Positions 1-5,152 of a stretch of 5,152 nucleotides of DNA are shown piece after piece. The stretch's first letter is position 1. Every line of letters begins with the position of its first letter. The stretch spans positions 1,475 through 6,626 of the forward strand of contig DCST01000001.1 in NCBI GenBank assembly GCA_002325765.1. The letters are read 5' to 3'. Below the pieces are notes generated by a model. That model did no database searches. It was not told where the DNA came from and worked only from the letters and a program-made list of their open reading frames with translations. A program made the position numbers and the translations under genes. This DNA comes from a bacterium UBA1459 (GTDB lineage Bacteria > Pseudomonadota > Alphaproteobacteria > CAJXXZ01 > UBA1459).

Positions 1-1622
1 GGTTTATTCTTTTGTTCTTCCTTTTTTAAAAGAAAATCTCCTATGGGATCAAAACTTTTCAATCCCTTGTCTAAATAAATTTTCATATTATCTGCAAAAT
101 TAGAAGGTATATTACCAAATTTTTCTGCTATTTTTGGTATATCAAAAGAATCTAATTCGCTCATTATAATTTCTGGAGGCAAAAACATTTTAGATATTAA
201 ATTTAATGCTATAAAAACTAATCCTATAGATTTTGTTTCGGTTGTGTCTGTCACCCCAAAGAATTCAAACATATTTTTAGAAATATTAGGTGTTTTTATA
301 AGTTTTGTCATTATAATTTCTGCCTGTTTATTTCTTTCGTCGGGAGTGCTATAAATAAAATTCATTCTTTTATCAACTGATGGTTTATCATATACATATA
401 AGTAATATCCTATTATAATAAGACTTATAGACTCTATTATGTTATAGATAAAATTTGGAAATTTAGATTTTAATGTACCTAATCGCATAGGATTCTTTAC
501 TTTGTTCTTTTCACTGAATAGAAAGTATAGAAAACCAAGTTCAATTTCTCTGCTTTTTATATTATCTAATAACTGAGGATAATTTGATATTAAAGATTCA
601 TTTTTATTTGTGACCTCTGAAGGAAAAGTAAATAAATCAAAACATATTTTAATAACTGATAAAATATCCGGATTTTTATTAAGATGCTGACAACCTAAAG
701 AGAATTTAAGTATTGCTGCAGGTATAACATATCTATCAGGAGATGTATCCACTTGTTCACTAAGTGCAATAAATTGTATAAAATTTTCAGGTATATTGTA
801 ATCTATTTCAGGATTATAAGATTGTATATATTTTGAATTATTTGATAGTGATGTTGCTATTGATGATAGTGTTAAATCTGGTTTGATTGTTTTATATCTA
901 TTTAGTAGATTACTAAGAGTAGTTGGTTTAATAGCTTTATTTGTAATTGAGTTTCTTAATGATCCAACATTTGATTCACATAAATCTTTTACAAAACATA
1001 GTGCAACTTTGTTATTTTCATTTATATTTTCTGGTAAGAAATTATCATATTTTGGTATATTAGGAGATATATTTTTACAATAACTGTATTTTTCAATTAT
1101 ATTTTTTTTCATTTCTATTGAAAAATCTTTCATATAGGTATGCGTAAACATAAAATTCCAGAAACTTTCATACGTTCCGCCACAAAAAATCCATCTACGT
1201 ATTTCATTTACAATATTATTAATTGCTGGAGAAAAATTTGCAATTCTAGCTAAATTTTGAACAAATAAATACATACAATCTCCTGTTAATATTTTAAATA
1301 TTAACCCAACAAACTGATTCCATGTAATAAACGGATATAATGTTAGTATATTTAAATAGTAAGATACAAAGGGCAGAGATTTAATTAAAACATTACAAAA
1401 AAAAGCTTTTATTTTACCAGTAAGTAAATTAACTATATTATCAAGTTCATAATTTATTATTATAAATAAATTAATATTAAAATTATCCTTATAATAATGA
1501 AATATATCTCTCATGACTTGTGCTAATATATTCTTGAGATTAACAAGAAAAGGTATCTGTTCAATAATACTGCTATTATATTCATGATTGGCATAAATTT
1601 GAGAATAATGGACAAATATCAT
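1..1622 (-). CDS. Large protein of unknown function, 3' end outside the window
   Basis: Reading the minus strand from an ATG at 1622-1620 gives 540 uninterrupted codons that continue past the left edge. So long an open frame in such AT-rich DNA, where stop codons are frequent by chance, is strong evidence for a real gene. I do not recognise the family. The product is rich in Asn, Ile and Lys, has no N-terminal signal peptide, and looks largely helical. Moderately hydrophobic stretches lie near residues 75-100, 392-411 and 466-482, but none is a clean membrane span. Residues 140-165 are unusually rich in Trp, Phe and Cys (IRRWIFCGGT is part of it). The region after about residue 530 turns charged (KKEEQKNK). 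An in-frame TAA lies 33 bases upstream of the ATG, with only ATT codons between as alternative starts. It is divergent from rplL. It may be a lineage-specific or host-interaction protein, but nothing in the sequence shows that. Confidence 0.85.
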   Translation of the reverse strand, partial: MIFVHYSQIYANHEYNSSIIEQIPFLVNLKNILAQVMRDIFHYYKDNFNINLFIIINYELDNIVNLLTGKIKAFFCNVLIKSLPFVSYYLNILTLYPFITWNQFVGLIFKILTGDCMYLFVQNLARIANFSPAINNIVNEIRRWIFCGGTYESFWNFMFTHTYMKDFSIEMKKNIIEKYSYCKNISPNIPKYDNFLPENINENNKVALCFVKDLCESNVGSLRNSITNKAIKPTTLSNLLNRYKTIKPDLTLSSIATSLSNNSKYIQSYNPEIDYNIPENFIQFIALSEQVDTSPDRYVIPAAILKFSLGCQHLNKNPDILSVIKICFDLFTFPSEVTNKNESLISNYPQLLDNIKSREIELGFLYFLFSEKNKVKNPMRLGTLKSKFPNFIYNIIESISLIIIGYYLYVYDKPSVDKRMNFIYSTPDERNKQAEIIMTKLIKTPNISKNMFEFFGVTDTTETKSIGLVFIALNLISKMFLPPEIIMSELDSFDIPKIAEKFGNIPSNFADNMKIYLDKGLKSFDPIGDFLLKKEEQKNK

Positions 1623-1636
1623 ATCTTTATTATAAT
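1609..1636 (+). promoter_or_regulatory. Candidate sigma70-type promoter for the rplL cluster
   Basis: TGGACA at 1609-1614 matches the -35 consensus at five of six positions, and TATAAT at 1631-1636 is a perfect -10, with a 16-base spacer. Transcription would start near 1643, giving a leader of about 23 bases before rplL. The -35 lies inside the first codons of the divergent gene. In DNA this AT-rich a -10 match is cheap, so the support rests on the pair, the spacing and the position before a ribosomal protein gene. Confidence 0.5.
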
Positions 1637-1656
1637 AATAAATAAAAATATGTTAC
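1629..1656 (-). promoter_or_regulatory. Candidate promoter for the divergent minus-strand gene
   Basis: On the minus strand GTAACA (1656-1651) matches the -35 consensus at four of six positions, and TATAAT (1634-1629) is a perfect -10, with a 16-base spacer. Standard spacing to the start site would put +1 at about 1622, the A of the ATG, predicting a leaderless mRNA. Its -10 overlaps that of the rightward promoter within the palindrome ATTATAAT (1629-1636). The -35 is weak, so this is tentative. Confidence 0.3.
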
Positions 1657-1665
1657 TCTTTATTT

Positions 1666-2070
1666 ATGAACAATGAGACAAAATCAAAAGATATAGTAGA
1701 ATCTTTAAAGTCACTTAATGTTATGGAATTAGATAAACTTATTAAAGAATTACAAGAGCAATTTGGTATTGATAGCAGTCAATTAGTTGGATCAGCTCCA
1801 TCTGCAGCAGTTGCAGAAGAAAGTACTCCAGCTTCAAGTGGCTTACAAGTTGTAAAAATTACTAGCGTAGGTAATAAAATAAATCTTATTAAACTTATTA
1901 AAGAAACTTGTGGATTAGGATTAGGTGAGGCAAAAACAGCTGTCGAAGGTATTACAGAATCTAATCCATTTGTTATACCAAGCAAAGGTGGACTTAAAGA
2001 AGATGATATAAAAGAACTAATTAAAAAAATTGAAGCAACTGAGTCAAAATTTACAAAAGCTGCAGCCTAA
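1666..2070 (+). CDS. rplL: 50S ribosomal stalk protein bL12 (L7/L12)
   Basis: bL12 forms the flexible dimers of the large-subunit stalk, which recruit and stimulate elongation and initiation GTPases. The 134-residue product shows the usual order: an N-terminal dimerisation helix pair (residues 8-34, ending EEQFGI-like as LQEQFGID), an Ala/Ser/Pro-rich hinge (about 36-59), and the C-terminal factor-binding domain (60-127). The hallmark GLGLxEAK is at 83-90 as GLGLGEAK. Compared with E. coli, the factor-contact residues K65, I69, K70 and K84 appear conserved as K71, I75, K76 and K90. R73 is Lys79, and the Lys after GLGL is Gly87. There is an extra stretch of about four residues around 99-108 and a tail ending KAAA, so the protein is longer than the usual 120-125. 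No Shine-Dalgarno motif precedes the ATG. The customary neighbours rplJ and rpoB do not adjoin it. Confidence 0.97.
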   Translation: MNNETKSKDIVESLKSLNVMELDKLIKELQEQFGIDSSQLVGSAPSAAVAEESTPASSGLQVVKITSVGNKINLIKLIKETCGLGLGEAKTAVEGITESNPFVIPSKGGLKEDDIKELIKKIEATESKFTKAAA

Positions 2071-2105
2071 CATATTATTTATATTTCAAATTTAAAACAT
2101 AATAT

Positions 2106-2555
2106 ATGTATATGTCAACTGTACATATCAATAATATGTATTTTTATAATGCATCTTACTCAATAGAAACAAAAGAAAATATTAACATAGATAATCACTC
2201 TATACTTATAGAATATTATAATTGTTATACAATATCTTTATCTTTTGATAGCCCAATGTTAGTTTTACCAAAAAAAGTAGCTATTAAAATAGATGATTTG
2301 GTTTTTATGATCAGCAGAGACAGTCAAGTAAAAATTTATGCAGATAATGCTTATGATATAGTACAAAAAAAACAATTAAAAATTATTAATCATCAGATTG
2401 CATTTAATGATTTCGAGAATATATTAAGCAGAGATGATCAAGATAATATTCTATATTATCAATCATCTTTCACTTGTACAGTTCTAAGTTATAAATATAA
2501 AAATGGTAAGAGTGAGTTATTAGTAGTTAATGATCATTTTATTTTTACAGTATAA
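2106..2555 (+). CDS. Small protein of unknown function between rplL and yidC
   Basis: This 149-codon frame is not one I recognise. It is rich in Tyr, Ile, Asn and Asp, lacks a signal peptide or membrane segment, and alternates hydrophobic and polar residues in many short runs (for example SILIEYYNCYTISLSF near 32-47 and KVAIKIDDLVFMI near 57-69), which suggests a mainly beta-strand soluble fold. Acidic residues cluster at 101-116. Two Met codons compete for the start: 2106 and, two codons later, 2112; neither has a Shine-Dalgarno motif, and 2112 (MSTVHINN) would be equally reasonable. It is 35 bases after rplL and 37 before yidC, so it is probably translated from the same message. I considered ATP synthase epsilon and SecB because both are small, beta-rich or near this length, but found no convincing motif for either. 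Confidence 0.82.
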   Translation: MYMSTVHINNMYFYNASYSIETKENINIDNHSILIEYYNCYTISLSFDSPMLVLPKKVAIKIDDLVFMISRDSQVKIYADNAYDIVQKKQLKIINHQIAFNDFENILSRDDQDNILYYQSSFTCTVLSYKYKNGKSELLVVNDHFIFTV

Positions 2556-2592
2556 TAATTTCTAAATGAGATAAAAATGATAAAATAAAATA

Positions 2593-4050
2593 ATGATTAC
2601 TAAAATATCAAGATATATAAAATCTATATGGGTATTGCTTATTAGTTGTATATTATTATTAGCTTTAGCGACTATATTTTATCCTAAAAATCATCATTTA
2701 AAAAATGATATACAATCTATTTATAATATTTCTCCAATAGTACTATATGGCGAGAATATAGCATTTGCAGTTGATCCTATTGGATGTAAAATACATAATA
2801 TATCATTAAATTATAAAAACAATCAAGAAATTGCTTTGTCTAATAGTAAAGATGGTATTTTTGTTACTTATGAAAATCAAGTAGATAAACATTCAGTATG
2901 GAAAGTAATAAATCAAAGCAAAAATCAAGTTGTATTATCATGTAATAATATTAAAAGAACAATTATAGTATTAACTAATAAAATCTCAATAAAAGATGAA
3001 AGTAAAAATACATTAAAAAAAATAACATATATACATACAGAATCTCAAGGTAGATTTGCAATTACATCTTCGAAAAAAAATACTACAAATATTAATACAG
3101 GAACAATAACTCCAACTCTTTTTAATTTTTTTAAAAAAGAGAAATTAAATAAATATGCAGAATCAATTCAAATGAGTTATGTATCACATAATAATGTAGT
3201 AGTTAGTATAGCAGAAGAAGATATGGTAGTTAAACATTATGCAAATACTTCTGATAATTTTATTAGTAGTACTACATTTGCAAATTCAAGTACTGATATT
3301 ATTTGTGTTGTCAATAATAATAAAGAATTAGATAGATTTAATATTTATATACGTAATTATGGTATGTTTAGTTTTATTTCAAAAGCTATAACTTTATCTC
3401 TTGAAAAATGGTTAGAATTTACTAACTGCTCCTCAATTGCATACTTATTTTATCTTTTATTATTACTGTTAATTACTAGCTTTACCTTAATAGAAGATAT
3501 CAAAAGAAAAATTAATAATAAAAAAATGCAACTAGAAATTATTGCATATATTAGTCAATACGGTAATCAGTCTATAGCTAAATCAAAAATAGAAGCAAAG
3601 TATGCACCATCATTTAAAAATCAAATACTATATTTTAGTGGTATATTATTTCAATATTTGATATACTATTCCTTAATAAATCATGCTCATGTAAATATAT
3701 ATATACTTCAAAACTGTTCATTTTTATGGCTTAAAAGTATAAAGTTAGTTGATAATGCATCAATTTTAACTTGGTTTGGTAATTTACCTATTAATTTATA
3801 CTTAACGCCATTGAAAATTACTCCAATTTCTTTATTACCTATAGTAACTATGTATATATTTATCAGTAATACTCCAAATATATCTAAAACATTATTATTT
3901 TTATTAATGTTTTTATCATGTTTCTTATGGGTAAAATCAACAGTAGTATCATGTTTGGCTTTCTTTATTTTCTTAGGATTACGCAATATTATCTTACAAA
4001 TAATAGATATTTGGTTAGAAAATAAAAAAGTGATAAACTTCTCTTCTTAA
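2593..4050 (+). CDS. yidC: Membrane protein insertase YidC, divergent and shortened
   Basis: YidC inserts and folds inner-membrane proteins, alone or with SecYEG. The 485-residue product has the family layout: an uncleaved N-terminal membrane anchor (13-30), a periplasmic beta-sandwich domain (about 31-255), then the five-helix insertase core. Landmarks matching the family are VWKV...VVLSC (102-117), NKELDRFNIYIRNYGMFSFISK (243-264, like the segment joining the periplasmic domain to the amphipathic helix), QLEIIAYISQYG (313-324, like QPEITALKERYG), FLWLKSIKLVDNASI (377-391, like FFGWIKDLSAPDP), a loop with WFGNLP (394-399), and a final helix NIILQIIDIWL (465-475, like NLLSIIQQYYI). The first core helix (282-300) contains no arginine, although a groove Arg there is nearly universal. 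The periplasmic domain is about 100 residues shorter than in E. coli. No Shine-Dalgarno motif precedes the ATG. Identity rests on the ordered landmarks, since overall conservation is low. Confidence 0.85.
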   Translation: MITKISRYIKSIWVLLISCILLLALATIFYPKNHHLKNDIQSIYNISPIVLYGENIAFAVDPIGCKIHNISLNYKNNQEIALSNSKDGIFVTYENQVDKHSVWKVINQSKNQVVLSCNNIKRTIIVLTNKISIKDESKNTLKKITYIHTESQGRFAITSSKKNTTNINTGTITPTLFNFFKKEKLNKYAESIQMSYVSHNNVVVSIAEEDMVVKHYANTSDNFISSTTFANSSTDIICVVNNNKELDRFNIYIRNYGMFSFISKAITLSLEKWLEFTNCSSIAYLFYLLLLLLITSFTLIEDIKRKINNKKMQLEIIAYISQYGNQSIAKSKIEAKYAPSFKNQILYFSGILFQYLIYYSLINHAHVNIYILQNCSFLWLKSIKLVDNASILTWFGNLPINLYLTPLKITPISLLPIVTMYIFISNTPNISKTLLFLLMFLSCFLWVKSTVVSCLAFFIFLGLRNIILQIIDIWLENKKVINFSS

Positions 4051-4066
4051 TATAATAAAATATTAC

Positions 4067-5152
4067 ATGAAAGAAGTAAATATATTATTGCCTCCACCTA
4101 ATGTAAGTGGATCGTTGCATATAGGTCATGCATTAAATCATTTTTTATCAGATTATTTTTTAAAAAAATATACTATTACTGGTAATAATTCTAAACTGTG
4201 GGCAGGATATGATCATGGTGGCATTTCTACTCAGATAAGTGCAGCTAAATATTATAATAAGGTATTAGCTTCTTTTGAAGAAGTGAAATCATTTGCAAAC
4301 ATATGTAAAGAAAATATTAATAATCAGTTTAAAATTTTTGAAATAGATATACAATCAGAGGAACAATATACATTTAATGATGAATATGTAGATCTAGTTC
4401 AAAATGCATTTATTGAGTTATATAATCGTAAATATATTTATCAAGATACTCGAATAGTAAGTTATGACACAAAAATTGGTACAGCTATTTCTGATATTGA
4501 AATTGAGTATAAAGAAGAAGAATCAAATCTTTATTATTTAGAATATGAATGTGATAATGATATTTTATTAGTAGCAACGACAAGACCAGAAACTTGTATA
4601 GCAGATGTTGCATTATGCGTTAATCCTAATGATAAAAGATATCAGAAATATATAGGACAAAAAGCATTAATACCTTTATCAAAAAGAGAAATACCTATTA
4701 TAGCAGATGATTATGTTGATATAAATTTTGGTACTGGTATTTTAAAAATCACTCCAGCTCATGATATTAATGATTATAAATTAGCAGAAAAGCACAATTT
4801 ACCAAAAATATCTTGTATTAATAAACTAGGATTAATAGATATAAAAGAAATATATAATGAAAGTATTAAACATTTAGATCAACTTTCTATATTAGAAGCA
4901 AGAAAAATATTCTCGTATAATAAAATTGAAAAAATAAAATCATCTATACCTTATCATGCAAAAAATAATCATAAAATTGAGTATTTACTTGAAGCTCACT
5001 GGTTTATTGATCTAAAAGAAGCAGCTCAACTAGCAAGACAAAATGCTCCAGAAATATATCCAGAAGTATGGAGAAACTTATATGATAGTTGGTGTAGTGA
5101 TATTAAACCTTGGTGTATATCTAGAACGATACCTTGGGGGCAAAAAATACCA
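4067..5152 (+). CDS. valS: Valine--tRNA ligase, N-terminal 362 codons (3' end outside the window)
   Basis: This class I synthetase activates valine with ATP, charges tRNA-Val in the cytoplasm, and hydrolyses Thr-tRNA-Val by editing. Visible landmarks in order are PPPNVSGSLHIGH (9-21, containing the HIGH ATP motif), DHGGISTQ (49-56, usually DHAGIATQ), a tRNA/fold segment TAISDIEIE (139-147), the editing-domain motifs TTRPET (171-176) and FGTGILKITPAHDINDY (221-237), and the return to the catalytic core at HWFIDL (311-316) and WCISRTIPWGQKIP (349-362, usually WCISRQLWWGHRIP). The Asp residues of the AHDxNDY editing motif are kept. The HIGH motif begins at residue 18, whereas E. coli has it near 49, so about 30 N-terminal residues are missing; an in-frame TAA at 4034-4036 and no other ATG exclude an upstream start. 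The segment between Q56 and F103 is also about ten residues short. It starts 16 bases after yidC. KMSKS and the anticodon domain are beyond the edge. Confidence 0.96.
   Translation, partial: MKEVNILLPPPNVSGSLHIGHALNHFLSDYFLKKYTITGNNSKLWAGYDHGGISTQISAAKYYNKVLASFEEVKSFANICKENINNQFKIFEIDIQSEEQYTFNDEYVDLVQNAFIELYNRKYIYQDTRIVSYDTKIGTAISDIEIEYKEEESNLYYLEYECDNDILLVATTRPETCIADVALCVNPNDKRYQKYIGQKALIPLSKREIPIIADDYVDINFGTGILKITPAHDINDYKLAEKHNLPKISCINKLGLIDIKEIYNESIKHLDQLSILEARKIFSYNKIEKIKSSIPYHAKNNHKIEYLLEAHWFIDLKEAAQLARQNAPEIYPEVWRNLYDSWCSDIKPWCISRTIPWGQKIP

Larger units (their letters stand above)
1666..5152 (+). other. Probable operon: rplL - unknown gene - yidC - valS
   Basis: Four genes follow one another on the plus strand with gaps of 35, 37 and 16 bases. 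No GC-containing hairpin followed by a T run lies in any gap, and the only well-supported promoter candidate is upstream of rplL. Co-transcription is therefore likely, though weak internal AT-rich promoters cannot be excluded by eye. The cluster may extend beyond valS, which is cut by the window edge. Confidence 0.6.

Noticed and set aside
883..1083. 66-codon plus-strand open frame
   Set aside because: It lies wholly opposite the long minus-strand gene, which has a 540-codon frame, and shows no recognisable family.
1623..1652. Upstream extension of the minus-strand gene from an ATT codon
   Set aside because: ATT starts are very rare, and the ATG at 1622 is the first standard start after the in-frame TAA.
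1779..1985. 68-codon minus-strand open frame
   Set aside because: It is antisense to the certain bL12 coding sequence and has no independent support.
2071..2108. Imperfect inverted repeat CATATTAT / ATAATATATG in the gap after rplL, a possible terminator
   Set aside because: The stem is all A-T except one closing pair, is bulged, has no following T run and overlaps the next start codon; it is expected by chance at this base composition.
2577..2588. ATG-ATA-AAA-TAA mini-frame before yidC, a possible leader peptide
   Set aside because: Only three codons, out of frame with yidC, no Shine-Dalgarno motif and no regulatory structure nearby.
3708..3986. 92-codon minus-strand open frame
   Set aside because: It is the antisense shadow of the YidC core helices.
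4051..4056. TATAAT just upstream of valS as a separate valS promoter
   Set aside because: The best -35 match (GTGATA at 4030-4035) has a 15-base spacer and only four matching bases; transcription would start inside or at the edge of the valS start region.
1..5152. Alternative genetic code with TGA as tryptophan, considered because of the low G+C
   Set aside because: No in-frame TGA occurs in any of the five genes and tryptophan is always TGG, so nothing supports recoding; all visible stops are TAA.
1..5152. CRISPR array, tRNA, insertion sequence, phage or toxin-antitoxin system
   Set aside because: No regularly spaced repeats, cloverleaf-like sequence, terminal inverted repeats or recognisable mobile or toxin proteins were seen.

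Overview
The window is very AT-rich (roughly 22-28% G+C in the lines I counted by eye) and densely coded, with short spacers. Every complete gene ends in TAA and all tryptophans are TGG, with no in-frame TGA, so the standard bacterial code fits. The YidC homologue carries an alphaproteobacteria-like arrangement in its C-terminal insertase domain, and all recognised proteins are shortened or strongly diverged. Together this suggests a reduced-genome alphaproteobacterial endosymbiont, Rickettsiales- or Holosporales-like. That placement is inference; no rRNA or other decisive marker is present.

Layout. Bases 1-1622 hold the first 540 codons of a large minus-strand gene that runs off the left edge and that I cannot assign to a family. 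A 43-base spacer (1623-1665) separates it from a rightward cluster: rplL (ribosomal stalk protein bL12, 1666-2070), an unrecognised 149-codon gene (2106-2555), a diverged yidC (membrane protein insertase, 2593-4050) and the first 362 codons of valS (valyl-tRNA synthetase, from 4067 off the right edge). The gaps of 35, 37 and 16 bases on one strand, with no convincing terminator between genes, suggest one transcript. The spacer and the start of the minus-strand gene contain back-to-back promoter-like elements whose -10 hexamers overlap in a short palindrome; this could drive both directions and would make the leftward mRNA leaderless.

The three recognised genes concern translation (bL12 recruits translational GTPases, ValRS charges tRNA-Val) and membrane insertion of new proteins (YidC). 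bL12 is usually encoded beside rplJ and rpoB, and neither adjoins it here. No CRISPR array, tRNA, rRNA, insertion sequence or phage gene was seen. The points of most interest are the unassigned divergent gene, the small unassigned gene inside the cluster, a ValRS that begins almost directly at its ATP-binding motif, a YidC without the conserved groove arginine, the shared-palindrome promoter, and the absence of Shine-Dalgarno sequences before any gene.
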